Position numbers and translations under genes: made by a program
Source: DASQFU01 sp035632955
Lineage (GTDB): Bacteria > Eisenbacteria > RBG-16-71-46
Length of the DNA: 31,472 nt
Reading direction: 5' to 3'
Assembly (NCBI GenBank): GCA_035632955.1
Contig: DASQFU010000025.1
Location: 1 to 31,472 of the forward strand
The notes under the pieces: generated by a model
Database searches by the model: none
Told to the model about the DNA's origin: nothing
The model's input: only the letters and a program-made list of their open reading frames with translations
In this document: positions 7,378 through 15,526 of the stretch, piece by piece
Position numbering within the stretch: position 1 is the first letter of the stretch
Layout: every line of letters starts with the position of its first letter

Positions 7378-9431
7378 GGCGGGCCACCAGCGCTCTCGGT
7401 CGGGAAGCGCAGCCGGTAGACGCGATACCCGTCGTGCTCGTAGACGCGGTGGACGTCGCCGGCAAACCTCTCGAGTGGCCGCCACGGCTCGGCTGCGCCC
7501 GAATCCTCGGGCCGAAACAGGATGTAGATCGGTCGGCGCAGCGCCAGGAGCGCGTCGCGATGCTGCGGCCAGTGTCGGCCCGCCCCGTAGAGGTCCGAAA
7601 CCAGCGCCCGCCGCCGCTCGAGCTCGCGGGCGGGGAACGCCGCCTTCTCGGGACCCGACGACGTTCCGAGATAGAGCCGCCTTTGACCCTTCACCATGAG
7701 GAAATCGCGAAACCACGCGTCGACGATCACCGCATCCTTGGGCGTTTCGTCGCGTATCCAACGCTCGAGGGCCTCCTCGCCGGGTCGCGGGTTCAGCTCG
7801 GGCCGAATGCGTGGGCCGGGATCGAACGCGAACCCGGTCACGCTCAGCACCGGATTGACCAGGAACACAATGGTGAACAGCAATGCCGCGCGCGTGTGAC
7901 CCCAGCGCTCGGTCCAGCGGGAGAAGATCGCAGGCAGGGCGGCGCCCGCCACGGCCGCGAGCGGCACGAACGCTTCGAAAGCGAACTTGGTTTCGTTCCC
8001 GCCCGGCAGCCGGACCACACATGCGAACACCGACATGCCGACCGCCAGGGCGAGTGCCGCCGCCGGCCCCGGCAGCCGCTCGCGGAACAGACGCCGGATC
8101 GGCTCGCGCGCGAACCACCAAGCGACCGCGGTCGCGGTCAGCAGGGTCCAGGGCGCGATCGCGTCGAACCGGAAGTAGGAGTGGCTGAGCCCGGACCGTT
8201 CCTCGGCCCACCCGCTCCAGATCGAGCGCGTGTAGGGCATGGCGAGCAAGCCACCGACCGCGGTCGCCACGCCGAAGGGAGTCCATGTCCCGGCACCGGG
8301 CAGCCAGTGCCAGCGCGTTCGAAGCAGACACAAGACCGCGACCACGGCCACGCTCACCGGCACCACCGACAACCCCACGACACCGTGGAAGAACAGCATG
8401 CCGGCCGCGGCCGCGATCGCGAGCACGAGGGAGTCGGTGCGACGATCCTCCAGCCACAGGAACAACGCCCACAGATGGACCATCATGAGAACGTATGCAT
8501 GATGAACCGCAGTGCCGGTGAGCAGTTTGTCGAAGAAGTTGACCATGAGACTGAATGGCGCGTTGAGGCTGAAGATGATCTCCCCGTGAGGAAACTTGAC
8601 CCCCTGCAGGTACTTCATGACCATATCGGATCCCCGTACGTCGCCGGCGAGCTGGGGAATGAAACCGAGCGGCCACAGGAGATAGGCGGCGGCGTTGAAG
8701 CCAAGCACCACCATGAGCAGCGTCCCGCGCGCCGCGGCGCGATCGCGCCACACGGCGAGCCCGATCCGATAGGCGAGCGAGGCGGTGAGGCCGGCCTGGA
8801 CCACATTGAAGAGCGGCATGAAGAAGAAGGGGCCGTCGCCGCTCAGCCGCACGAGCAGCGCGATGAAGGCGTTGAAAAACCAGACGTAGTTGAGCGGCAA
8901 CCCGGCGAACCGCGGGTCCTCGGGTGGGATGCCATGGTGGACGATCTCCCAGATCAGCCCGGCGTGGATCCAGCCGTCGCTACGGATCGGCACGTAGCGG
9001 TTGACCAGTGCCGGGAACGCAACGGCCGCGGCGAGCCCGAGGCTCCAGAGCAGCACGAAACGGCCGTCAGGAGTGGACCGAAAATCGGGATCTTTGCCGG
9101 TTGGAGGAGTGGAACCCCAGGCATTCAGTGAACCGACGACACCGAAGAACACCACGATCGTCGCGGCCACGCCCATTTCGACGCCGGCACGCAGAAGGAG
9201 CACGGCTGCGGCGGTGGTGACGAGCGGCGAGAGCGCAAGTCCGAGCGTGATGCGTGCCCCGAGGCTCCAGCTCGGGCCGAAGAGCGCGGCCACGGCGAAC
9301 CCGGGCAGGAAGCCGAGAGCGATGTAGGCCGCCAGCCCCGAGAGCGGGACGGGCAGGATCGAAGTCGAAGACGATGCCGCAAACAACCCGAGCGCGATCG
9401 CGCCGAACGCTGGGCGCGGGCGAGCGCTCAC
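7374..9431 (-). CDS. large polytopic GT-C-like membrane protein
   Basis: Integral membrane protein of about 685 residues. The start GTG 9431 overlaps the TGA of the acyltransferase (GTGA), and the next gene starts by the same kind of overlap at its end. I see many hydrophobic segments from residue ~8 to ~490, then a soluble C-terminal region of about 160 residues (ERWIRDETPKDAVIVDAWF onward). The loop DGWIHAGLIWEIVHHGIPPE followed by DPRFAGLPLNYVWFFNA resembles the first periplasmic loop of GT-C polyprenyl-phosphate-sugar transferases and DUF2298/YYY-like proteins, where an acidic residue acts near the membrane face. A role in adding a sugar or handling a lipid-linked glycan on the periplasmic side is inferred from this and from the operon. 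No precise family is recognised. Confidence 0.75.
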   Translation of the reverse strand: MSARPRPAFGAIALGLFAASSSTSILPVPLSGLAAYIALGFLPGFAVAALFGPSWSLGARITLGLALSPLVTTAAAVLLLRAGVEMGVAATIVVFFGVVGSLNAWGSTPPTGKDPDFRSTPDGRFVLLWSLGLAAAVAFPALVNRYVPIRSDGWIHAGLIWEIVHHGIPPEDPRFAGLPLNYVWFFNAFIALLVRLSGDGPFFFMPLFNVVQAGLTASLAYRIGLAVWRDRAAARGTLLMVVLGFNAAAYLLWPLGFIPQLAGDVRGSDMVMKYLQGVKFPHGEIIFSLNAPFSLMVNFFDKLLTGTAVHHAYVLMMVHLWALFLWLEDRRTDSLVLAIAAAAGMLFFHGVVGLSVVPVSVAVVAVLCLLRTRWHWLPGAGTWTPFGVATAVGGLLAMPYTRSIWSGWAEERSGLSHSYFRFDAIAPWTLLTATAVAWWFAREPIRRLFRERLPGPAAALALAVGMSVFACVVRLPGGNETKFAFEAFVPLAAVAGAALPAIFSRWTERWGHTRAALLFTIVFLVNPVLSVTGFAFDPGPRIRPELNPRPGEEALERWIRDETPKDAVIVDAWFRDFLMVKGQRRLYLGTSSGPEKAAFPARELERRRALVSDLYGAGRHWPQHRDALLALRRPIYILFRPEDSGAAEPWRPLERFAGDVHRVYEHDGYRVYRLRFPTESAGGPP

Positions 9432-9928
9432 TCCACGTCCTTGACCACGCGCGCCGGCACCCCCACGACCAGCGTTCCGGGCGGAACGTCCCGCGTCACG
9501 ACCGCCCCGGCGCCGACCACGGCACGCTCGCCGACCGTGACACCGGGCAGGATCATGCACGCGGCGCCGAGATAGCAGCCACGCAGCAGCCGCACTGGCG
9601 CCACGGTCCCATGACCCGCGCCGGCTTCGACGCGGTCCAGTCGCCGCGCGTCGTCGTGCACGACCACCGTGACCCGGAACGAGATCGTCACACCGTCCTG
9701 GATCTCGATCAGCTCGGGAAACTGGTCGTCGAGCCAGGTATCGAGACCGACGAACACGTCACGGCCGATCCGCACACCCATCGCGCGGTACAACGTGATC
9801 CGGAGACCCGGCGGAATGCAGGTCCGCGCCCATTGATGGAGCAGCTTCTGGGCGAAGGTGCGAAGGAGGGGGCGCGGAGCGATTCGCCGTTCGTATTCTT
9901 CACGCGCGACGCGTTCGAGAATGGTCAC
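9428..9928 (-). CDS. left-handed beta-helix acyltransferase (WbbJ/LbH family)
   Basis: Protein of 166 residues that probably O-acetylates a sugar with acetyl-CoA in the cytoplasm. After an alpha-helical N-terminus come hexapeptide-repeat turns: IGRDVFVGLDTWLDD, IEIQDGVTISFRVTVVVHDD, RGCYLGAACMILPGVTVGE, RAVVGAGAVVTRDVPPGTLV and the typical end VVGVPARVVKDVE. The His in VVVHDD sits where LbH acetyltransferases keep their catalytic histidine. The ATG at 9928 follows a purine-rich GAGGCGG stretch, ten bases after the stop of the FemAB-like gene. The end overlaps the next gene by four bases. Family sure; acceptor unknown. Confidence 0.88.
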   Translation of the reverse strand: MTILERVAREEYERRIAPRPLLRTFAQKLLHQWARTCIPPGLRITLYRAMGVRIGRDVFVGLDTWLDDQFPELIEIQDGVTISFRVTVVVHDDARRLDRVEAGAGHGTVAPVRLLRGCYLGAACMILPGVTVGERAVVGAGAVVTRDVPPGTLVVGVPARVVKDVE

Positions 9929-9938
9929 CGCCTCGGCC

Positions 9939-10952
9939 TCACAGTACCTCTGGGAATCGACGCTTGAGCGGCTCGCCCAGCGCGGCGGCCGCCCAGAGCG
10001 GCAGCCGCTGCCAGAGCTTGACGGCCAGCGCGTAGCGTTCCTTTTGCGCTTCGAGCGTCGGAACCGCCTGCGCGCGCCCCAACACGTACTGGTAGTGGAG
10101 CGGAACCGGCCGAGCGCCCCACTGCTGCTTGAACCGGAACGTGCCGGATTCCCATTGGCTGCGACCCATGTCGAAGCGCTTCATGCCGCGGGCGATCGCG
10201 GCTTGGAGCGCGTGCCAGTAAAGCACCTGGTTGGGGCAGTCGGCAAAGAACCGGCGCAGCGAGGACGCCCAGGGATCGCTCCACGTTTCTCCCAATCCGA
10301 CCGTCAGCATCGCGCCCGCCGGTTCTCCGGTGCGGCGAATGACCAGAAGATCGGCCGCTTCGCCGAGTCGCTCCAGCACCAGCCGGTAGTAGCCCGCGCC
10401 GCGGATCGGCGTGCCGAGATCGCGCATGCTCTCGAGCATGACGCGATGGAAGTCGGCGACCTGATCGCGGCCCCAACGCACCTCGAACCCCGCCTTCTCA
10501 CCCTTGCGGATCTGGTTGCGGAGCTTGGCGTCGAACCCCTGCCATTGAGTTTCGGGATCGCGCGCCAGCTCCAGAACCATCGTGCAGTGCTCGCTGTTGG
10601 TCACGAGCTCCGGCCACGCGGTGCGCTGATCCCGCAGCTCGAGGTAGTCGAGATGCTGGTTCCGGACGCGCTCCTGAGCGGGGGCGAGCAAGGACGCGGC
10701 CACGGACGCATCATCGGCGATCAAGCCGCCCGGCGCCGAGAACAGCGTGCGCCCCGGACGCTCGAACAGCGGCAGGACGCCGCGCGCCCGGCCTCCTTCG
10801 ACGGCGAGCCAGTAGTGGGCCCGGCAGCCGTAGGCGCGCTCAGTCGCGTCGCGCCAGGCCGTGAGCTGCCCGAAATGAGCCACGGGCGAGCGTAGAACAT
10901 AGTCGTCCCAGCGCTCGCGATCTGCTTCGGTGTACGACCGGATCTCCAGCAC
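9939..10952 (-). CDS. FemAB/GNAT-like protein (XrtA/PEP-CTERM-associated FemAB type)
   Basis: Protein of 337 residues with the double-GNAT fold of FemAB/BioF2-like acyltransferases. Diagnostic parts are FGQLTAWRDATERAYGCRAH near the N-terminus, LRNQIRKGEKAGFEVRWGRD about residues 144-163, GAMLTVGLGETW, and the C-terminal block FDMGRSQWESGTFRFKQQWG followed by ARPVPLHYQYV. That last block is characteristic of the FemAB proteins found in exosortase-A exopolysaccharide loci. Start GTG 10952 follows a GGGGAG Shine-Dalgarno about ten bases upstream and lies six bases after the methyltransferase stop. It may transfer an aminoacyl or acyl group to the polysaccharide or its precursor; the true substrate is not known for this subfamily. 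Confidence 0.85.
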   Translation of the reverse strand: MLEIRSYTEADRERWDDYVLRSPVAHFGQLTAWRDATERAYGCRAHYWLAVEGGRARGVLPLFERPGRTLFSAPGGLIADDASVAASLLAPAQERVRNQHLDYLELRDQRTAWPELVTNSEHCTMVLELARDPETQWQGFDAKLRNQIRKGEKAGFEVRWGRDQVADFHRVMLESMRDLGTPIRGAGYYRLVLERLGEAADLLVIRRTGEPAGAMLTVGLGETWSDPWASSLRRFFADCPNQVLYWHALQAAIARGMKRFDMGRSQWESGTFRFKQQWGARPVPLHYQYVLGRAQAVPTLEAQKERYALAVKLWQRLPLWAAAALGEPLKRRFPEVL

Positions 10953-10958
10953 GCCGCG

Positions 10959-11726
10959 TCACTCCCCGTGGGTCGAAACGCCCGCGGCCGAACCGGGCTT
11001 GCGCGCGAGGATCAGGCACGATCCCGCGATCTCGCGCACGATCGGGAGCCGCTCGGCGAGCGCGCCGGCGCTCGCGACCAGAGGAATCAGCGCCTCGGGC
11101 GTCAGCGGATGCAGGAAGTCGAAGGGGAACGCCACGACGTCGGTGAAGCCGAGGCGGCGCAGGCGGCTCCCGACGGACCAGCGCACGAACGCCGTTTCGT
11201 GCGGTGTGTCGCCGAGCCATCGCTTGATGAGCGGCACGTTCTTCTGCACGAAGATCTGAGGATTCAGCATGTTGGGCTCGGCGAACACCGTACGCCCGCC
11301 CGGTCGCAACACGCGCAGGATCTCCACGAGCGCCCGGTCGACCTCGAGGTGATGGAGGATCGAGCTGCCGTAGACGGCGTCGAACGAGCCATCCGGAAAC
11401 GAGAGCCGGAGCGCGTTGTCGACTTGAAAGGTCACGTCCGGCACGCGTTGGCGCGCTTCGGTGACCAGCTCTTCCGAGATGTCGGTGCCGACGATGGTCG
11501 CGCCGGTGGCGGCGTGAACCAGCTCGGTGACGAGTCCGGTCCCGCAGCCGATCTCGAGCAGCCGCTCGCCCCTTCTAAAACGACCGTACTCGCACAGCAG
11601 CCCCGCGCGGCGGCGCAGGCGCAACCGGCCCGCCGGCGTCGACCAATCCCAGAGCTCCGGGTGGTGCTCGTGGATGAACTTGCCGTGCGCGATCTCGGCG
11701 GCGATGCGTTCTTCTTCGGTGACCAA
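10959..11726 (-). CDS. class I SAM-dependent methyltransferase
   Basis: Cytoplasmic Rossmann-fold methyltransferase of about 255 residues. Motif I is LLEIGCGTG (about 56-64); then TIVGTDISEELVTEARQR (motif II acidic residue), DNALRLSFPDGSFDAVYGSS, ILHHLEVDRALVEILRVLRP with GG, and FAEPN. These are typical of type 11/UbiE-like methyltransferases. The TTG at 11726 is the first usable codon after the epimerase stop (TAG at 11731-11733); no better start exists nearby and the ribosome site is weak, so the exact start is uncertain. In this operon it probably methylates a sugar or polyprenyl intermediate. It is not similar to the other methyltransferase at 23465 beyond the common fold. Confidence 0.85.
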   Translation of the reverse strand: MVTEEERIAAEIAHGKFIHEHHPELWDWSTPAGRLRLRRRAGLLCEYGRFRRGERLLEIGCGTGLVTELVHAATGATIVGTDISEELVTEARQRVPDVTFQVDNALRLSFPDGSFDAVYGSSILHHLEVDRALVEILRVLRPGGRTVFAEPNMLNPQIFVQKNVPLIKRWLGDTPHETAFVRWSVGSRLRRLGFTDVVAFPFDFLHPLTPEALIPLVASAGALAERLPIVREIAGSCLILARKPGSAAGVSTHGE

Positions 11727-11730
11727 GCGT

Positions 11731-12576
11731 CTACTCGCGGAGGGTGTGGACGTCGAACGGGCGCAGGCGAACGCCGAGCACCTCGGAGGTGAGTCCGGGC
11801 GTGGGATTGACGTGCAGCATGCTGATCAGGCTGTCGCTCCGGAACGGCAGGTGGAGACCGGTCGACTCGAGCGTGCGCAGCCCGGCCAGTGCCAAGGTGG
11901 GCGGAACGGGAACGAAACGCGGGCGCGCTCCCGCTTCCTCCGCCATCACCTCGAGCACGCGCCGCATCGTCAGCGGCGAAGGATGGGCGGCCGTCAACAG
12001 CCCGGGCGCCGGGTGCTGGAGCGCGAGGAACGCATCGACAATGCCGGCGAGGTCGCGCGCGTGGACCACGTAAAGCGTTGCTCTCGGACCGAAGTCGGGC
12101 ATGAACGGCGCGCGGCGGACGACGCGTCCGAGCGCTAGGAACAGGCCTCCGCGCGCACGGCCGAACACGAGGCCCGGCCGGAGGCTCGTGCCGCCCCAAC
12201 CCGCCACTTCACGTTCCAGCGCCCATTTCACCCGGCCGTACGCGGAACGGCTTCCTTCGTATGATGCAATCGACGACACGAACAGCAGGCGGCGCACGCC
12301 GGCGCGCCGCGCAGCTTCCAGCAGGCGTAGCGAGCCGTCCACGTTCAGGCGGCGCAGCTCCGGCTCGCGCGTGGGCCGGAAGTCGTGCGCGGCGTGAATC
12401 AACGTTTCGATCCCGGCCAGCGATTCCTCGGCGACTGGCTGATCGAGCGAGAAGAACGCGTCGCCGCGCCCGCGATCCGGCCGGCGCGTCAATCGCCGCA
12501 CGCTGTTCCCGTGGCCGCCGAGCGCCTCGCACAGCAATCCGCCGACGTACCCGGTCGCGCCCGTGATCGCGATCAC
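11731..12576 (-). CDS. NAD(P)-dependent sugar epimerase/dehydratase (extended SDR)
   Basis: Extended short-chain dehydrogenase of 281 residues. GTG 12576 overlaps the TGA of the GMC-like gene (GTGA) and places the Rossmann motif ITGATGYVGG at residues 4-13. Other SDR features: LIHAAHD after beta-4, LFVSSIASYEGSRSAYGRVK giving Ser and YxxxK catalytic residues, and SLRPGLVFG. The C-terminal half (RRVLEVMAEEAGARPRFVPV) resembles NDP-sugar or steroid-type epimerases with a variable substrate domain. It is shorter than UDP-glucose 4-epimerase (~330), so a reductase/epimerase acting on a lipid-linked or nucleotide sugar is possible. It sits between the oxidoreductase and the methyltransferase, suggesting a stepwise sugar-modification path. 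Confidence 0.85.
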   Translation of the reverse strand: MIAITGATGYVGGLLCEALGGHGNSVRRLTRRPDRGRGDAFFSLDQPVAEESLAGIETLIHAAHDFRPTREPELRRLNVDGSLRLLEAARRAGVRRLLFVSSIASYEGSRSAYGRVKWALEREVAGWGGTSLRPGLVFGRARGGLFLALGRVVRRAPFMPDFGPRATLYVVHARDLAGIVDAFLALQHPAPGLLTAAHPSPLTMRRVLEVMAEEAGARPRFVPVPPTLALAGLRTLESTGLHLPFRSDSLISMLHVNPTPGLTSEVLGVRLRPFDVHTLRE

Positions 12577-14195
12577 GCGGGGATCCGAGCGCCATCGGGC
12601 GCGCTCGCGCGGCGCTCCAGCGCGCAGCTCTCGGCGGCGATCCGGTAAGCGTTCGCCATCACGGTCAGCGTCAGATTGGTCGCGGGGATCGTCGGGAACA
12701 CGCTGGCGTCGACGACGTGCACGCGCGCCAGCCCCATCGGACGGCCGAGCAGATCGCTCTGCAGCGGGCCCGGATCGCGCTGCATCGGGAACGTGCCGCC
12801 GGTGTGGTAGCTCTTGCCCGGTTTCGCGATCCGGGTCATGAACGGGATCGGCGAGGCGCGTATCAGGCGCGCGAGCCGCGACAGCCGCGCTTCGATGCGC
12901 CGAATCGTGGGAACGGTCTCGGGGTGCGTCCGTCCGGCCACGGACAACGCGGCAGGGCCGGTCTGGTTTCGCCGCAGGCTCAGCACCAGGCGCGCCGACA
13001 CGTCGGAATGGAGATACCCCTGGAGCGCGAGCAGCCGTCCGAGCAACGCGCGTGACAGCGGCGGCGCGAAGCGCGCGGGTGACTCGGCGACCGCGGCCGC
13101 GACCAGCCGGCTGTAGGTATAGAGGAGCATGTGCACGTCCTCCGGGCACACTGCCGGGTCCCGCAACCGCAGGCAGATTTGCGACAGCGTCTGAAGTCGC
13201 TCTTCGGGCGCCTTGGGGAAGTTCCTCCAATGCAGCATCGGAATCAGGAAGTACTGGCTCTCGAGCATCGTCACCTCGAGCCCGTGGCGCGCGAGCGACT
13301 CGAGGATCAGCCGCGCCGTCGAATAGGCGCCGCAACCGAGGAACAACCGCGCGCCCTCGAAGCGGGCCGGCGCGCGGCCGCCCTCGCGCACCGCGTGCAC
13401 TTCGACGCCGCTCGCGGTCTCGGCGAAGCGCGTGGCGTAGAACCCGCCGGCGTAGCGAAACCGCGGGTGAGCTTCGAGCTCGGTCAGCGTGTGCGCGGAG
13501 CGATAGATGAGGTCATAGGGACAGCCGTGCAGGCACAATCCGCAGCGGACGCAGCCCGCATCGGTGGCCGACGCCGAGGTGCGCAGTCCGAGCCGCGAGG
13601 GCCCGAAAAACAAGCCGCTCGCGTGCAGCGCCTCGCGGTGATCCGCGAGATCACGCAGCATCTGTTCGGCCTGCCGCGATAGGAATCGCGGCTCGAGCCG
13701 GTCGCAGTAGAGCGGCATGATCGCTTCCAGGTCGTCGCCGCGGCCGGCGGAGAGCGGGATGTGGCGAAGGACCGCGCGATAGGCGGGAGCCAGAGAATCG
13801 CCGTCGATCGGCCAGCCACGAAAATCCGCCACGGCGAACGAGAAGACGTTGGAGCCCCAGACGTTGCTGAGCCCGCCACGCGCCAGCGAGACGATGATCT
13901 CGGCGTCGCGCACGTCGAGCGGCATCAGGTCCGGCGCGCCGCGGTAGGCGAAGTCCGACCCAAAGTTGGTCTTCATCGGGAAGCCGCCCTTCACCGACCC
14001 GGAGAGGTTGGCGAGACGCTCGAGCAGCGCCGGCGGCCACGCGTCGTAGGGAAGTCCGGCGAGCTGACGAGGAGTCGCCGCGACCTCGGATTCCAGATCC
14101 CGACCGACATCGATCAGCGTCACGGGCTGATCGCGGTCGAGCAACGCCAGGGCCGCGGCAATCCCGGCCGGGCCGGAGCCGACGACCAGATTCAT
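12573..14195 (-). CDS. GMC-like FAD oxidoreductase with embedded ferredoxin-type Cys motif
   Basis: Flavoprotein of 540 residues. ATG 14195 overlaps the TGA of the GT9 gene (ATGA) and gives the FAD-binding start LVVGSGPAGIAAALAL. Further signatures: LARGGLSNVWGSNVF (107-121), a mid FAD strand LFLGCGAYSTARLIL, and the GMC C-terminal block YHTGGTFPM plus VHVVDASVFPTIPATNLTLT, which holds the catalytic His region. Residues 215-226 read CVRCGLCLHGCP, a CX2CX2CX3CP pattern as in 4Fe-4S ferredoxins, unusual for classical glucose-oxidase-type GMC enzymes. It may oxidise a sugar hydroxyl and pass electrons to a cluster or partner instead of O2. No signal peptide, so it is cytoplasmic. The next gene is an SDR epimerase, so oxidation followed by reduction or epimerisation is plausible. 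Confidence 0.85.
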   Translation of the reverse strand: MNLVVGSGPAGIAAALALLDRDQPVTLIDVGRDLESEVAATPRQLAGLPYDAWPPALLERLANLSGSVKGGFPMKTNFGSDFAYRGAPDLMPLDVRDAEIIVSLARGGLSNVWGSNVFSFAVADFRGWPIDGDSLAPAYRAVLRHIPLSAGRGDDLEAIMPLYCDRLEPRFLSRQAEQMLRDLADHREALHASGLFFGPSRLGLRTSASATDAGCVRCGLCLHGCPYDLIYRSAHTLTELEAHPRFRYAGGFYATRFAETASGVEVHAVREGGRAPARFEGARLFLGCGAYSTARLILESLARHGLEVTMLESQYFLIPMLHWRNFPKAPEERLQTLSQICLRLRDPAVCPEDVHMLLYTYSRLVAAAVAESPARFAPPLSRALLGRLLALQGYLHSDVSARLVLSLRRNQTGPAALSVAGRTHPETVPTIRRIEARLSRLARLIRASPIPFMTRIAKPGKSYHTGGTFPMQRDPGPLQSDLLGRPMGLARVHVVDASVFPTIPATNLTLTVMANAYRIAAESCALERRASAPDGARIPA

Positions 14196-15526
14196 GGCCG
14201 CTCCGCCGTGGCGGTCCCCGACAGCGCGTGGGATTCGAGATCGCGCCCGCCGGCGAGCAAGCGCTCGACGGCCGCCAGCACCTTGGCACTCGTGATGGCT
14301 TGCATGCACCAGCCTTCGTGCCGGCACCACATGCCCTCGAAGGTCGTGAACATGTAGAGGCACGGGCTGCACGGGAACGCTTCGTAGATCACTTCGTGGC
14401 GCGTCGCGCGCGGCGCGTAGAAGTCGGGCCGGCCGGGTCCCCACAACGAGACCAGGGGCGCGCCCTGAGCCGCGGCGAGGTGCATGGGGCCGGAATCGTT
14501 GGTGACGAACACCGCCATGCGGTCGAACGAGGCGATGAACTGGTCCAGCGACCACGGCCCGGCTGTCATGAGCACGCGCGGCCGGACGGTCTCGCTCACG
14601 CGCTCGTGAACAGTGCGGACGTATTCGGCTTCGCCCGGCGCGCCGGTCAACAGCACGCGGAGGTCGGGGTGGCGTTCGAGCAGCGCGCCGATCAGATCGA
14701 CGAAGCCCTCGATCGGCCAGCGTCGCTCGAGCGACATGTCGCCGGCATTGACGTTGATCCCGATCAGCCGGTCCGTGGTCGGGATCCCCTGATCGCGCAG
14801 CCACTGGTCGACACTCTGGCGGGCATCTTCGGTTACCGGCACGGGGGTCAGCTTTGAATCCTCGATCATGACGTCGAGGTAGCTTCCGGCCTGCGCGAAA
14901 ACGTCGGTGATGTGATGGTAGTAGTTGAAGTAGACGGGGGCCGTGAGCAGGCTCCGCCGCCAGAACGCGTTCAAGTGGTAGCCAATGCGGCGGCGCGCAC
15001 CGCCGAGCACCGCCATCAGCGTGGAGAACTTGCTGAAGAACTCGAGGTCCACCACGGCGTCCACGTCCTGCCGTTGCATCCAGACGATGGTTCCCAAGGT
15101 GTCGAGGACGAATTGGAGCGGCGAGCGCGTGCGGATGACTCGCACGTCGCTGCACAGATTCAGGCGGCGCAGCAACGCCTCGTTGGCGGGGAAGGTGAGG
15201 AACGCCAGCCGCGCGTTCGGATAGCGGCGGCGCAGTCCCGCCAGCAACGGCGTCGCTTCGAGGATGCTGCCGAGTCCGAAGAACTTGATGACCACGATCG
15301 TCCCGCGGTCCCGGATCGGACGCTCCGGTCGCGCCCAGAACCGGTGCCGAAGGCTGACCATCGCGCCGAGTGTGAAGCACAGCGGCAAGCCGACCCAGTG
15401 GTCGACCGAACGCATCAGCCACAGCGGGCCGCGGCGGATCGACGAAGTGCCGACCCGGCCCGGGCGGTTCGCGGGCAAGCCCGGCGCAGGCGGCAGCGGG
15501 CGTGGGGGGTCGATCTGAATCAGCAT
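14192..15526 (-). CDS. GT9 (heptosyltransferase-like) glycosyltransferase
   Basis: Protein of 444 residues with GT-B architecture of the ADP-heptose:LPS heptosyltransferase family. The N-terminal domain has IVVIKFFGLGSILEATPLLA, the equivalent of the usual R-x-x-x-LGD-x-x-x-x-x-P start, here FGLGS instead of LGD. The donor side has IGINVNAGDMSLERRWPIEG and FVTNDSGPMHLAAAQGAP followed by LVSLWGPGRPDFYAP. An N-terminal extension of about 90 residues includes a hydrophobic segment (VGLPLCFTLGAMVSL) that may tether it to the membrane. C-terminal cysteines (PCSPC, CRHEGWC) resemble the CxxC region of some GT9 enzymes. ATG 15526 overlaps the preceding gene's stop by seven bases. It probably adds a sugar to a membrane-bound glycan acceptor. 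Confidence 0.88.
   Translation of the reverse strand: MLIQIDPPRPLPPAPGLPANRPGRVGTSSIRRGPLWLMRSVDHWVGLPLCFTLGAMVSLRHRFWARPERPIRDRGTIVVIKFFGLGSILEATPLLAGLRRRYPNARLAFLTFPANEALLRRLNLCSDVRVIRTRSPLQFVLDTLGTIVWMQRQDVDAVVDLEFFSKFSTLMAVLGGARRRIGYHLNAFWRRSLLTAPVYFNYYHHITDVFAQAGSYLDVMIEDSKLTPVPVTEDARQSVDQWLRDQGIPTTDRLIGINVNAGDMSLERRWPIEGFVDLIGALLERHPDLRVLLTGAPGEAEYVRTVHERVSETVRPRVLMTAGPWSLDQFIASFDRMAVFVTNDSGPMHLAAAQGAPLVSLWGPGRPDFYAPRATRHEVIYEAFPCSPCLYMFTTFEGMWCRHEGWCMQAITSAKVLAAVERLLAGGRDLESHALSGTATAERP

Noticed and set aside
6466..8751. Deacetylase frame extended to 761 codons
   Set aside because: Residues before the GTG at 7377 are Arg/Gly-rich shadow sequence of the upstream membrane protein; the deacetylase fold starts at ALNLASFSFDIEDW.
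7434..9131. Plus-strand open frame of 565 codons opposite the large membrane protein
   Set aside because: Antisense to a clear polytopic protein; composition (Arg, Glu, His, Gln, Pro) is the usual shadow of hydrophobic high-GC coding sequence. No domain seen.
12573..15422. GMC-like gene extended to 949 codons
   Set aside because: The extra N-terminal part lies over the GT9 gene in another frame and has no motif; ATG 14195 directly precedes the FAD-binding strand.
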